Shown: in pieces, positions 8,277 to 18,700 of the stretch
Numbering within the stretch: the first letter of the stretch is position 1
How the letters are laid out: each line of letters opens with the position of its first letter
Made by a program: the position numbers and the translations under genes
The notes under the pieces: model-generated
Databases searched by the model: none
Seen by the model: the letters and a program-made list of their open reading frames with translations, nothing else
What the model was told of the DNA's origin: nothing
From: Pseudanabaena sp. FACHB-1998
GTDB taxonomy: Bacteria; Cyanobacteriota; Cyanobacteriia; Pseudanabaenales; Pseudanabaenaceae
Length of the DNA stretch: 64,000 nt
Assembly (NCBI RefSeq): GCF_014696355.1
Contig: NZ_JACJQA010000033.1
Coordinates: 124,001 to 188,000 of the forward strand
Direction: 5' to 3'

Positions 8277-10574
8277 AGGAGAAGGTAGCAGCAAACTTTG
8301 TTCGATCGCTTGTCTAACTGGTTGACGTACATAGCAATCGCTTTCGAGACATTCCACTAAAAGACGATTTGCATCACAGTATTGACGCAATATATCTAAT
8401 TGCGAACTAGTAAGATTCCAGTCTTGACCAATATTGCGATGGGCGATCGCTTGTTGCCGTAAGTTATTAGCCCACTCTTGCCACTTGCTATCACTATCCG
8501 CATCATCGGGACAGGTATTGATCAATTCGACTAAAGCCTTTGCCAAACTCAGATCAGGCATTTCCTGCGCGTATTCCAGCGCAAGGCTCAGATCTAGTTC
8601 TAGATCGAGTCTGAGGTCTTCACCATCCTTAGTTTCTAAGGCACGGGCAAGATCGAAAGCTAGTTCCAAATTAAGATTGCGATTTTGACAAAGATCGAGA
8701 TCGAGGGCAAGGATACGGGCTAGGACATTGGCTAAATTCATCGGAGAGCTTTGAGCGATCGCCCGTCCAAGGGTCAAATAAAAAGCCCGCACCGAGCGGA
8801 TGCGATCGCCTACTTGAATGGATTCAGCTTTGAGCTTTACCCATTGCAAGAGAGTTTGTAATGGTAAATCGCTAGCCAATAGGCGATCGCACTGCTCTTT
8901 CATCGCTTGCAACAGATCATCAGCAGAGCGCAACATTCCCACCGCAAGGCGCAATACATCATGCCAACGGTGATCGGCAACTCTCCCAGCCAGCCAAGTT
9001 ATCGTGTCAGGATTCCCGTTATACACCAATTCCCGCGCTGCTAAATACTCCTGAAAAGTTAAATGGGAAAAGGAATAAATACCCTTAGCTCGTTCCACAA
9101 ATAAACCATGTTGTGACTCGATCGCCTTAATAATCGACTCACTATCAAGCTGCAAAGCCTCCTCATCGGTATGGGCTTTGGGCAAATTACGAATGTAATC
9201 CGTAATGTAACGTTCTAAATCCATTTGCCGAAAGAAGTAATCTCCCCGATTGAAGGTCATATAGGCAACCTGTGCAAGTAGATCTTCCTTCCGTTGCATC
9301 GATAGATTTTTATAAATTTGATGACGCTCAATATTGCGCTTGGCATCCCATTTTTTGAGCAATACATCCAATCCTTCGCGATATAGTTCCGAGCGATTAT
9401 TCGGGAAGTCCCCATATTCATCAAAAACCAGACAGAGCAGGGTGAGCAATAAGGGATTGGTCGCTAATTCTTGAATCGGACGATTATCTTCTACTTTTCG
9501 CAAGAAAAGCTCAATATGTCGGGAGTTACCCACAAACCAACGTTGGGCAAAGTGCGAAATCTGCAATGATTGAAAATTGGCAACTTCTACTTCCGTAAAC
9601 TTCTCAAAGACGTATTCCTGCGCTCCCAATCGACTGGTAATCACAAAGCGATTGGTATAGTACTGCTCTGAGAAATTTCGCAAGTCTTCGAGGACACGAT
9701 GCAAATCATCCTCTCGCACTTCATCCAGTCCATCCAGAAAGAGAATTGCTCTCCCCTGTTGCAAAAGTTGTTTAACTATTTGCTCATCACCAACGTTGTA
9801 GGTGCGAAAATCCTGAGCAATATAATCCAAAATTTTAGGCTGGGATTCGGAACCCGCATATTGACGCAGGGTTACAAAAATCGGTACTAAATCGCTAAAA
9901 ATATCGCCTTGTGAGCATTTAAGGGCGGTATATTTGAGCAAAGTCGTCTTGCCGGCTCCCGGTTTTCCTAAGAGCATTAATTTGCGATAGCGGGTTAGAG
10001 CTTCCATACTAGAAACGCGCCCTTCATCGATCGCGGACATTCCTAAGCGATCGCGCCCATGATAGGTTGCTAAAAGCTCCGCAATACCTAAGCGGCGGCG
10101 ACTCGTAATTTTTTCTAAGACATCGGTTCCTGTGTAAATATCCTCTAAATTGATTGGGTGCGACATATCCAAAACCCGCATCGTGGCGCAGCGCTCTTGA
10201 ATAATTTGCCGACTCCGATAACGGAGTTGCTGGACTAATTCCTCAATATCAATATCTAGAGCCAAGGTCGAGCCAGCACTTTTGTGACCATTAGCGGTTT
10301 CAGTTACAGCATTAGAAGATGAAGTTTCTGCATCAAGGTAATTTTGCAAAATATGCAGCAAGCGATTATTTTTGCCCGGTCCCTTGCCACTAATGTCAAA
10401 TTTGCGATAAATCTCCCCCATCCGCTTGCGATAGGCTTCTTCGGAAATTCCTAAAAAACTAGCAACTTCGCGATCTTCCCGATTTTCCCCAAATCTTAAT
10501 AAAAATACACTTTCCTGATCCGCCGAAAGCTGATGAATTTGCGCCATTCTCGTCAGAAATTTTTGGGGAAACAT
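8274..10574 (-). CDS. HTH-NACHT STAND NTPase
   Basis: This 766-residue protein has an N-terminal helix-turn-helix of LuxR/GerE-like look (about 15-80: LSADQESVFLLRFGE, then EVASFLGISEEAYRKRMGEI and a basic KGPGKNN). A linker follows, then a NACHT NTPase with Walker A GKPGAGKT (203-210), Walker B ILFLDGLDE (277-285), sensor VITSRLG, and winged-helix signatures NPLLLTLLCLV and FSHLTFQEYLAAREL. The C-terminal part has an unusual Leu/Asp repeat (LDLDLCQNRNLNLELAFDLA, then DLRLDLELDLSLALEYA). Bacterial NACHT proteins are STAND switches, some with proven anti-phage action, but this one has no recognisable effector and no defence neighbours. A regulatory ATPase is equally possible. Confidence 0.85.
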   Translation of the reverse strand: MFPQKFLTRMAQIHQLSADQESVFLLRFGENREDREVASFLGISEEAYRKRMGEIYRKFDISGKGPGKNNRLLHILQNYLDAETSSSNAVTETANGHKSAGSTLALDIDIEELVQQLRYRSRQIIQERCATMRVLDMSHPINLEDIYTGTDVLEKITSRRRLGIAELLATYHGRDRLGMSAIDEGRVSSMEALTRYRKLMLLGKPGAGKTTLLKYTALKCSQGDIFSDLVPIFVTLRQYAGSESQPKILDYIAQDFRTYNVGDEQIVKQLLQQGRAILFLDGLDEVREDDLHRVLEDLRNFSEQYYTNRFVITSRLGAQEYVFEKFTEVEVANFQSLQISHFAQRWFVGNSRHIELFLRKVEDNRPIQELATNPLLLTLLCLVFDEYGDFPNNRSELYREGLDVLLKKWDAKRNIERHQIYKNLSMQRKEDLLAQVAYMTFNRGDYFFRQMDLERYITDYIRNLPKAHTDEEALQLDSESIIKAIESQHGLFVERAKGIYSFSHLTFQEYLAARELVYNGNPDTITWLAGRVADHRWHDVLRLAVGMLRSADDLLQAMKEQCDRLLASDLPLQTLLQWVKLKAESIQVGDRIRSVRAFYLTLGRAIAQSSPMNLANVLARILALDLDLCQNRNLNLELAFDLARALETKDGEDLRLDLELDLSLALEYAQEMPDLSLAKALVELINTCPDDADSDSKWQEWANNLRQQAIAHRNIGQDWNLTSSQLDILRQYCDANRLLVECLESDCYVRQPVRQAIEQSLLLPSP

Positions 10575-10687
10575 AGTCTAATTAAGATGTTTAAGCAAGC
10601 CTGTAGGTTTAACTTATCATCATATAGCTAGTCAGCAAAGAGAGGCGGGGCGCAATTCTCTTGAAAAGAAAGCTTGTCATCTTTGAT

Positions 10688-11605
10688 TTAGTAAAGATGG
10701 CGATCGCACCAAGCCTCAATATCGCTAAGCAAGCGATCGCCAATTTCCCAAGGCAATAAATGAGCCGTATGGGGATAGCAAATAAATTCACAGTTTGGTA
10801 ACAAATCCGCCGTCTCAGCAGTCGCCGCCGCCGTAATATGTCGATCCTGCTCACCTGCGATCACCAAACAAGGAACTTGAATTTGCTTTAAATCGCCTGT
10901 GCGATCGTAGCCCTGTCGCAAAGCTTGATTAAGTGCCGCCTGTGCATAGCGCGAAGTCTGGAGATAAGCCCTAGCACCCATAGTAGAAATGCGATCGTAG
11001 GCAGTTATTGAATGTTGTTGGATTAAATAGCCAATCAGCGATCGCTTCCCAAATAAATTCATCGGCAAATAGCGTAGCCTCATCAAAAAATTGAAAAAAA
11101 ATGGATGTAGAGATGAATTAGATAAATCTTTAAAAAAAATCTGAAAGATTTTAGATGTGACGCAATGCAAGCCAACCGCCATTAATAAATTGCTATATTC
11201 CCACCAAGCAATTTTTGGCAAACTGCTCCGAGGCTTTGCCGCCGTAGCAATTAAGATTAATCCCGCAATTTTGGGTTTGTCTTGATTTGGTGACTCATAA
11301 GCACTCCCAACAGACAAAGCCCTCAGCGCCAACTCAATCGCCAAAATCCCTCCCAAAGACCAACCCAGAATCAGATATTCCGATTGGTGATCGCAAAGCA
11401 GCAAGTCCCAGAGATCCTGTATGTGATCTAACATTGTAAAAGGCAAAATTGCTTTACAATTTCCATAACCACGCAAATCTGGAGCGATCGCGTCTATGCC
11501 TCGATCCTGAAAATGTCTTACAAACATCTGCATTGCCTCGCTATTTCCGGGATGACCGTGCAAGCAGAGAACTTTTAATACGCGATCGCTACTCATCACC
11601 ACCAC
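10688..11605 (-). CDS. Alpha/beta-fold hydrolase
   Basis: This 305-residue soluble hydrolase has the oxyanion motif LCLHGHPGN, the nucleophile elbow GWSLGG (Ser), an acidic residue in PCLVIAGEQDRHI and the catalytic His in YPHTAHLLPWE. The cap region between the elbow and the acid is long (about 90 residues) and helical. The substrate cannot be predicted; relatives include esterases, epoxide hydrolases and C-C hydrolases. The start is ambiguous: GTG codons at 11605, 11602 and 11599 run into an ATG at 11596, and a GGAG lies five bases before the first GTG, so 11605 is kept. It is divergent from the PatA gene, with only about 39 bases between starts. Confidence 0.8.
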   Translation of the reverse strand: MVVMSSDRVLKVLCLHGHPGNSEAMQMFVRHFQDRGIDAIAPDLRGYGNCKAILPFTMLDHIQDLWDLLLCDHQSEYLILGWSLGGILAIELALRALSVGSAYESPNQDKPKIAGLILIATAAKPRSSLPKIAWWEYSNLLMAVGLHCVTSKIFQIFFKDLSNSSLHPFFFNFLMRLRYLPMNLFGKRSLIGYLIQQHSITAYDRISTMGARAYLQTSRYAQAALNQALRQGYDRTGDLKQIQVPCLVIAGEQDRHITAAATAETADLLPNCEFICYPHTAHLLPWEIGDRLLSDIEAWCDRHLY

Positions 11606-11644
11606 AATTGCTCCAAATCAAGTCTTAACTACCTTAACTTGGCA

Positions 11645-12844
11645 ATGACGCAGATTCCCCAAGAGAATGATGCTTCCGATTTCCCAGCAGATAAGGGCGG
11701 TAACAAACCGAACAGTATTGTCCCTATCGGCGAAATAATCCCGCACTTAACGCAGCCTAGTTTGATGGTAATGCTGCGCCTACTCATGAATCAAACAGGC
11801 ATAGCCTATGTTGACACCCCTCACCTGAGTTGGAAAATCTTTATTCATGGCGGCAGCATCGCCTTTATTGAAGATCAAAGCGAATTTTTATCCACCTTAA
11901 CGCGCAAGCTCAAAATCCAAAAGATCCAACCCACACCAACGGTTTTACAGAAAATTAGCCAAAATGGGCTAAGCAGTCTCGACACCTTTCGTCTCGTTAG
12001 CGAAATCTATACCCAAGATCGAGATGGTTGCCTCAATGTCTTTAAAGAAATTCTCTTTGAAAACCTTTTAGCAATTACCTTAGAAAAAAAGTTTTCACTC
12101 CTCTGGAAACCACTGCCCCTTGATACCAAAATTATTCTGCCCATCTGGCAAATAAACGATCTTGAAAAAGCGATCGCCAAAGTCGTAGAGCAATGGCGTA
12201 GTTTCAGCTATGTCCGTCACCCCTATCAAACTGTCCAAATCCTAGACACGGAATGCGGCATTGCTCAAGTGCCATTATTTACCAAGGTAACTAATGGCAA
12301 ATATCGCATTAGTGAAATAGCCGATCGCTTTCAGCAACATATCACTCGCACCGCCCTCAAATTGGATAAGCTCGCAGAAAGTCGGACAATTGCGATTTTA
12401 CCTCTACCTACGCGATCACCCGAAACCATCAACCAAAATGATCCCGTCCCTTTATCTACCCAGCCTCGAGTGATGATTGTGGATGATTCACCCGTCTTGC
12501 TCAAGCAATTCGGCAACTTATTAACTAATTGGGGATATCAACTTAGTCTGGTGGATGATTCAGCTAATGCCACAAAACAAATGCTTAGCGAAAAGCCAAG
12601 TATTGTTTTTATGGATATTAATATGCCACACTTAAACGGCTTTGATTTAATCAAACAAATTCGCCGTCAGTCATCCTTAGCCAATGTGCCTTTAGTATTG
12701 GTAACATCCGAGAACACCATTACCAATAACTTCCGCGCCAAGTGGGCAAATTGTCGATTTCTTAGCAAACCCAGAACTTCCAATGACATACCAGAATTTC
12801 GTGAGCAAGTACGGGCAATTTTGCGCGAATTTGCGCCTATCTGA
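11645..12844 (+). CDS. PatA-like response regulator 1 of taxis cluster
   Basis: A TTG at 11639 precedes the ATG at 11645, which I prefer. Residues 1-265 form a PATAN-type domain (N-terminal helices, HLSWKIFIHGGSIAFI strand pair, and the conserved WQINDLEKAI and KVTNGKYRISEIADRF blocks). A C-terminal receiver domain (about 276-397) has the acidic pair in VMIVDDSP, the acceptor Asp in IVFMDINMP, LVTSE and the Lys in FLSKP. PatA, PixG and PilG proteins of this layout head cyanobacterial taxis operons and act with CheY-like proteins on type IV pilus motors. All receiver residues are intact. It is a paralogue of the next gene, so one probably arose by duplication. Confidence 0.88.
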   Translation: MTQIPQENDASDFPADKGGNKPNSIVPIGEIIPHLTQPSLMVMLRLLMNQTGIAYVDTPHLSWKIFIHGGSIAFIEDQSEFLSTLTRKLKIQKIQPTPTVLQKISQNGLSSLDTFRLVSEIYTQDRDGCLNVFKEILFENLLAITLEKKFSLLWKPLPLDTKIILPIWQINDLEKAIAKVVEQWRSFSYVRHPYQTVQILDTECGIAQVPLFTKVTNGKYRISEIADRFQQHITRTALKLDKLAESRTIAILPLPTRSPETINQNDPVPLSTQPRVMIVDDSPVLLKQFGNLLTNWGYQLSLVDDSANATKQMLSEKPSIVFMDINMPHLNGFDLIKQIRRQSSLANVPLVLVTSENTITNNFRAKWANCRFLSKPRTSNDIPEFREQVRAILREFAPI

Positions 12845-12866
12845 TATTTATATAAAGCCTTACAAT

Positions 12867-12980
12867 TATAGCTGTGGTCACTTGCATTAGGACAAATCAA
12901 AACCCAAGAAGCGAGTTGTGGCGCTTCGCACTGCCACTCGTCTTCTGGTTTTGTGTCCTCCCAAGAATGGCAACAACTAT
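12867..12980. repeat. Dispersed hairpin element, copy C (decayed)
   Basis: The left end TATAGCTGTGGTCACTTGC, ATTAGGACAAA and the CCCAAGAAGCGAGT arm are recognisable. The right arm has drifted (CACTCGTCTTCTGG) and the core reads GTGGCGCTTCGCACTGCC. It fills the gap between the two patA-like genes. Confidence 0.65.
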
Positions 12981-13129
12981 CAATAAAATAACTAAATCAG
13001 CCCAACCAATTTTTAGTGATGGTTCTATTGCCTTCAAAAAATTATGGGTATCAACCATACGACAAAGCGCCACAAGCCATAAAATGGCTGAAGCAATGTC
13101 AAGGGATCGCCAAAGTTAAAGTTTGAATA

Positions 13130-14452
13130 ATGTATCTGAGACAACCAATCGGAACTGTCACAGGTTGCTACGATCTACTTGAGGTGATCCGTTTTTGTAA
13201 TATCTCTTCTGTCCAAGCGCCCTCAGCCAAAAACATGATTGCTATGACAGGTTCCTTGCCTAACTCAGACCTCGTGTCTAACAACTTGACAGACGGACAG
13301 GTAGTGAGGAATGCCACATTACACATCCTACTGGCAGCTATGCGTGTCATGAGCCGCTCTACAGGAGTAATCCAAGTAGAGACTAAATACCACCGATGGA
13401 AATTATTACTTGCGGGAGGAGGCTTAGTTCTAGCAGAAGAAGAAGGGCATGTCATACCCACATTAGTTCGCAAATACGCTAATAAGGGGATTAGTTTTTC
13501 GCGTATTCCTGAATGGGAACAAAGACAAACTAACCGTCCTTACTGCTACCCATTTGTGAGTAATGTTTATAAAAAACATCCTGAAATCACTAAAGAAGTT
13601 TTAAAGGAAATTATCCAAGAAAACTTTTTATCTTTGCATTTAGAAGGTGATTTTTCTTTTGTGTGGCAACCTGCTAATGACTTACCCGTTAATCTTCCTG
13701 TATGGCAGCTATCGGTCGTAGAAAATGCGATCGCTAACGAAGTAAGACAATGGCAAAAATTTGAATGTGTCAAACATCCTTTTCAGCTAGTCCAACTAGT
13801 TGATGCTGCTAACTTACTCGCTAGGGTTGGCAATGATAATTTTCCACTTTTTGCAAAGGTGACAACGGGGCAAGATCGTATTTGCTCAATTGCCGATACT
13901 TTTAAGCAGCCAATTTATCGCACAGCTTTGTTGTTAGATAAATTAGCTCAAAAAAATATTGTGTCAATTGTGCCATTACAAGAACGAAAAACAGATCCAG
14001 AAATCGGGTTTCGTTCGCCACCAACCTCTCCTCCAAAAAATAATAAAGACGAACCGAGAGTTTTCATTGTCGATGACTCCCCTGTATTGCTTCAACAAAT
14101 GCAGCGCTTGCTAATTAGTTGGGGATATCAGGTGGATTTCACCGAAAACGCCGAAGAAGCTACCGACAAGATTTTGGAATATAAACCCACTGTGGTGTTT
14201 ATTGATATCAATATGCCGAGCTTGAATGGGTTTGATTTGATCAAACAAATTCGTCGTCAACGGGATCTATCTACTCTGTCTTTAGTATTAGTTACGGCGG
14301 AAAATAGTATGACCAATAACTTTAGAGCAAGATGGGCAAATTGTCGTTTTCTGGCTAAGCCAAGGTCATCTGCTGACACACCTAAATTTCGCGACGAATT
14401 GCGTAATTTATTAAGGGAGCTTGCACCTTTATCAACTGATACATTAGTTTAG
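13130..14452 (+). CDS. PatA-like response regulator 2 of taxis cluster
   Basis: This has the same layout as the previous gene: a PATAN-type region with YHRWKLLLAGGGLVLAEE, WQLSVVENAI and KVTTGQDRICSIADTF blocks, then a receiver domain with VFIVDDSP, acceptor Asp in VVFIDINMP, LVTAE and the Lys in FLAKP. The two proteins share long identical stretches in the receiver (FDLIKQIRRQ and RARWANCRFL against RAKWANCRFL). The ATG at 13130 gives 440 residues, but the first 35 have no counterpart in the paralogue, so ATG at 13235 or 13244 may be the true start. Function is inferred as PilG/PixG-like control of pilus motility. Confidence 0.85.
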   Translation: MYLRQPIGTVTGCYDLLEVIRFCNISSVQAPSAKNMIAMTGSLPNSDLVSNNLTDGQVVRNATLHILLAAMRVMSRSTGVIQVETKYHRWKLLLAGGGLVLAEEEGHVIPTLVRKYANKGISFSRIPEWEQRQTNRPYCYPFVSNVYKKHPEITKEVLKEIIQENFLSLHLEGDFSFVWQPANDLPVNLPVWQLSVVENAIANEVRQWQKFECVKHPFQLVQLVDAANLLARVGNDNFPLFAKVTTGQDRICSIADTFKQPIYRTALLLDKLAQKNIVSIVPLQERKTDPEIGFRSPPTSPPKNNKDEPRVFIVDDSPVLLQQMQRLLISWGYQVDFTENAEEATDKILEYKPTVVFIDINMPSLNGFDLIKQIRRQRDLSTLSLVLVTAENSMTNNFRARWANCRFLAKPRSSADTPKFRDELRNLLRELAPLSTDTLV

Positions 14453-14755
14453 AGTAAAAGTATAAAATTTTACGGCAAGGCAATTCTGTCTTAAATTAAA
14501 ATTTTTAAGTCACCTAGACAATTCAAGTCAATCAATAATGTTGGGGTTTACATTAGATTTCCAAAGTAACAAGCAATTACTAGTCAAATAACAATCAAAT
14601 AACATTGTAAATAAAGGTTGCTAATCAACTTTGACAAAAGTAATAACAGTAATAACGAAACATCTAAACATTGCTAAAAACTAGATTTTCTCATTTGTAA
14701 TCATTCAAATAACTACACCAAATAAGTCACTAACACCCAATCTGAAATAGAAACT
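14453..14755. other. AT-rich gap before the CheY-CheW-MCP genes
   Basis: This 303-base leader has no open frame of note. It contains three copies of TCAAATAAC (14584, 14595 and 14705), two of them adjacent, which could be a direct-repeat regulator site. No clear sigma-70 promoter or terminator was recognised. The gap may separate a patA-patA transcript from cheY onward. Confidence 0.35.
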
Positions 14756-15133
14756 ATGAGCGAGCGTTTTTTAGTAATTGATGATTCAGCAACCCAAAGA
14801 CATCTACTAAGTTCTTTTTTACAAGATTTAGGGCATACAGTGGATCTATGCGAATCAACTACAGGCGCTTTAGACAAGATTATTAGTAACCGTTATGCTG
14901 CGATCTTTTTAGATATTGTCCTGCCCGATCAAGATGGCTATAAATTTCTGCGTGAGTTGCGATCGCATCATCAAGTAGATGATCAGTATGTGATTTTGTG
15001 TTCTACTAAAAGTACCAAACTGGAGATTGACTACGGCATTAAGCGAGCTAAGGCAAACGACTATCTCACCAAACCAATTAGCCGAGATTCCCTAACGCAA
15101 GTCTTGAACAAATTGCCTCAACAAGTAAAATGA
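14756..15133 (+). CDS. CheY-like response regulator (PilH/PixH type)
   Basis: This 125-residue stand-alone receiver domain begins MSERFLVIDDSATQRHLL and has acceptor Asp in AIFLDIVLPDQDGY, Ser in LCSTKST at the switch position and Lys in YLTKP. There is no output domain, as in CheY and PilH, so it should act by protein contact on the pilus motor or as a phosphate sink. Its stop codon overlaps the start of the CheW-like gene by four bases (ATGA), which points to translational coupling. It follows the order PatA-CheY-CheW-MCP-CheA of the Synechocystis pix and pil taxis operons. Confidence 0.9.
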   Translation: MSERFLVIDDSATQRHLLSSFLQDLGHTVDLCESTTGALDKIISNRYAAIFLDIVLPDQDGYKFLRELRSHHQVDDQYVILCSTKSTKLEIDYGIKRAKANDYLTKPISRDSLTQVLNKLPQQVK

Positions 15134-15723
15134 AATCTTCCGAAGTTAGTCTAGGCGATATTACTGAAAATTGGCAGGATCAATTAATTGCACCTAGCAA
15201 CCGATACATTGTGGCTAAGATTGGCGATCGCCTCGTGACTTTTCCCGATGTATTGGTGTCGGAGATCATGATTTTGGGGCGCAACGTCATCCTGGCTTTG
15301 CCATTTTATGAAAATGCGATCGTGGGGGTTGTGCATCATCAGGCTACTTTGATGCCTTTATTATTGTTGCGATTAATTATGGGGGAGCAAAGGGCTTTGC
15401 TCACCGAGTCTCTCACCGTGGTGCGGTTAAGCAAAATTGCGGAAAATTTGAATTATAAGCATCTAGCAGGCATCGGACTAATCGTGGATCGGGTAATCGG
15501 CAGCCTTACGACCGAAGAGCATCAGTATATAGGTCTACATCCATCTGAGTCTCTAGAACCATCGGACTTAATTGGAAATAATTCAAAAAAAATCAACCAA
15601 ACAGTAGCGAATATTCAGGAGACCGAGTATACTCCCATTGAAATTATCCTCTCGCGTACTCCTACTCATATTTGGCAACCACTACGTTGGTTGAATGATT
15701 CGGGTAAGCATAGCGTAGGATAA
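15130..15723 (+). CDS. CheW-like adaptor (PilI/PixI type)
   Basis: This 197-residue CheW-domain protein would link chemoreceptors to the CheA kinase. The fold is visible as YIVAKIGDRLVTFPDVLVSE, the loop-strand LPFYENAIVGVVHHQATLMP and LAGIGLIVDRVIGSL. The last 50 residues, beyond the CheW core, are polar and poorly conserved. Sequence similarity to enteric CheW is low, as is usual for cyanobacterial PixI/PilI, so the call rests on fold pattern plus gene order. It overlaps cheY by four bases and ends 35 bases before the MCP gene. Confidence 0.82.
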   Translation: MKSSEVSLGDITENWQDQLIAPSNRYIVAKIGDRLVTFPDVLVSEIMILGRNVILALPFYENAIVGVVHHQATLMPLLLLRLIMGEQRALLTESLTVVRLSKIAENLNYKHLAGIGLIVDRVIGSLTTEEHQYIGLHPSESLEPSDLIGNNSKKINQTVANIQETEYTPIEIILSRTPTHIWQPLRWLNDSGKHSVG

Positions 15724-15758
15724 TGCTCACAAAATATCCGCTCCTTTCCCTATAGCGA

Positions 15759-18700
15759 ATGCGTATGGCAAGCAAATCTAACAAAACCCCCGAGCCTTCT
15801 TTAGGCAAGAGCAGTAAGCCAAGTCCTAAGCGATCGCCTAAATCATCCAGCGCCCCTAAGCAGAATAAACCTAAGGGTACTATGGGTTTAGGTTTGTTAT
15901 TAATTGCGATTGGCACTTCGCTGATTGGTTTGGGTGGTTTAGGATATTTCGTTTACCAAGAATTGCTCAGCAATGCAAAGCGGGAAGTAGATCAATCCGC
16001 AGAATCGAAAACTCGTCAGTTTGACTCTAAACTCGCTAATGTGCGTCAAACTGTGGTGGAGGTTGCGAATTCAGCAAAGACTTTGGCTGCCTCAAAGCCC
16101 AAGCCTGAGGTCTATCAAAAGCTAGCCGCCGAAGGATTGCAAAGAAATGAATCCATTGCGGGACTAGGGATTGCTCAGAACGAAAATCAACTGTTTGCCA
16201 CGCCAAAGCCGCTCTTCCCCTACATTTGGAAAGAAGGGGTGGGGTTAAAGGTGGAAGGCTCTAGTCAAAAGCTTCCTGCCCCTAACGACAAACTTTTGAG
16301 TGGAAATCGTCCAGATATTCCCAATACCGCATCCTTTAAAACGGCTATTAAGGGCAAGGCAGCTTGGTCTGAGCCATATAGTGCTGTAGGTAAAAATATC
16401 ATTACCTATAGTGCGCCCATAGGTGATGGACAAAAGATCTTGGGTGTGGTTAATGCCGATGCGATCGCGGATAATTTATTAGCCCTAGTCGATACGGCAA
16501 CTAATCCCGATTCTAGTAGTGAAAGCAAAATTGGCTTAGTGATCGTGAGTGGCGGTGGCAAAGTTATTACCGCTTCTAATAAGTTTCAAGCAACGCAAGC
16601 CCAAAATCCTGCGATCGCGGAATCCCTGAACACTTTGGCGCAGCAAGCTAAAGCTCAGCCGTCAGGTATTGCTCAGACAGGAGGTAATCTCTGGGCTTAC
16701 CGTAAGCTCGACGGTAGTGATTTGATTGTGGCGGCTTACTTGCCAGAGGCAGAAATCATCAACAAGGTAATGATCTTAGTTGGTGGAACCGCTCTGGGGA
16801 TCAGTGCCATCCTCGCGATCGCCGTATTAGGATTTGTCAATTCTTTAAAAACTCGTCTCAAGCCGATCACTGAAGAATGCGATCGTTTTTTAGCGCAACA
16901 TGGTACTAGTGCTAATCTGGGCGGCAAAGATGAAATTGAGCAACTCAGTCTGTCCCTAAAAAGCACCTTGCAACAGGTTAAAACCCAAGAAATAAAGTTG
17001 CGATCAGAACTGAAACAGGCGGATATAAACGAAGAACCTACGGCTTCACAGAATAGCTCTGCCGAAAACGATCTGATGGAGGCTGAGGTAGGAGACTTAC
17101 TTGATGTAGTTTCATCCATGGAAGAAGGTGACCTCACCATCGAAGCTCAAGTTAACGATCGCGCTACAGGACTAGTTGCCGACACTCTCAACCGTTTGCG
17201 AGAGAAATTAGTCGAAATTATTTCGAGTGTATTAGGTACTGCTCAACAGGTGGCTAAGGGAGCCGCCGACCTCGAAGAGCTAGCTCGAACTGTGGTGCTA
17301 AATACCGCCGAGCAAGCCCAGTCCGTTGCCCAAGGACAAGCCCTGACCGAGCAGGTAGCTACCATTGCCCAGCGATCAGCAGAACAGGTCAATGTCGCCA
17401 ATGAATCTCTCCAAGAAGTACGGGAAACCGTGGCTTCAGGGCAAAGCGCGATTAACAACCTCACCGAAGGCATTAGCGTTTTGCAGTCAGGGTCAGCACA
17501 AATCGTACAACGGATGAAAACCTTGGGCGAGTTTGTGGGCTTAGCCGAGCAATTTGTACAGGATCAAGGACAAATCGCTTCCCTCACTCAAGTCCTCGCG
17601 CTCAACGCTACCCTTGTAGCTGCCCGCGCTGCTGAACAAAAAGATCCCAAACAATTTACTAGCGTAGCCCGTGAATTTGAATCGATCGCAGGTCAGGTAA
17701 ATGACCTTGCGACTCAAACCAATGACGGACTAACGATCCTGCAACAGCGTACTTCCCAGATCCAAACTGTGGTAACGGCGATCGATGCCGAAGTTCAAAA
17801 CTTAAGTGGACTAGTTTCTGGTTTTACAACGGGTGTAGAAGCCTCTCAATCAGCCTTTAATAGCATTCAAATGGCGACGGAAGAGGTTGTGCAAATTGGA
17901 CAAGCAATTACTGATTCTAGTACTGAAATTGCTGAAGCCGCAGGCTCTACTGCGAGTTACATCAGTGAAATCGCGCAACTCGCCGATCGCACAGCCGACT
18001 TGACCAGATCCGCCCGTCAACAGGCGGAGGATATGGGAAATCAAGCCCAACAACTCGTACAAGGTATTCAATTTTTCCGCTTACCAGAATCTGCTCTTGC
18101 TAATAGCTTGGCAGCCACCACAGCCTCTGAACCCTATGACTCAGTGGAATCTGACCCAGTACAGAATTTCCTCAGCCCTGAGCCAGAATCTAGCACTGAA
18201 GACAGCAATGGATTAGGTTTAGTATTACCAGCGATCGCCGTAACTACGGCGGCTGTTGCTGTTAGTCAATCCCTGAGTAACGAGCCAGAAAGTGAGCCAG
18301 AAAGTGAATTCGAGAGCAATTATGCGATCGATTCCCTAGAACTAGATATGCCGAATCTGGACGACGAAAGCGGCGAGTTATCTCAGCAATTTGTACAGAT
18401 TGAAGCGGATAGCCCGTCTCTAGACGCAGATTTCGCAGCATATCACGATGAAACCATTGCCCCAGAAAGTTTCATTAGCGAATCCTCCGATCATTTCAGT
18501 GAAATTCCCGAAGAACAAGACATCAATGCTTACTCGGAGCTAACAGATATATCAGTTATTGAGAGATCTCTCCTTGATGATCTCCGACAGGAAGTATACG
18601 CGGAAGATGAATTCTTGGACGAAGAATCCCTTGACACAGATGAGAGTAGCGAAGAGGATATATCCGCCCTCAAAAATCCCATGGAAGGGGTTGATGAATC

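Noticed and set aside
12874-13119. 81-codon frame over the repeat copy between the patA-like genes
   Set aside because: The sequence is element DNA (NQNPRSELWRFAL is the hairpin translated) with no support as a gene.
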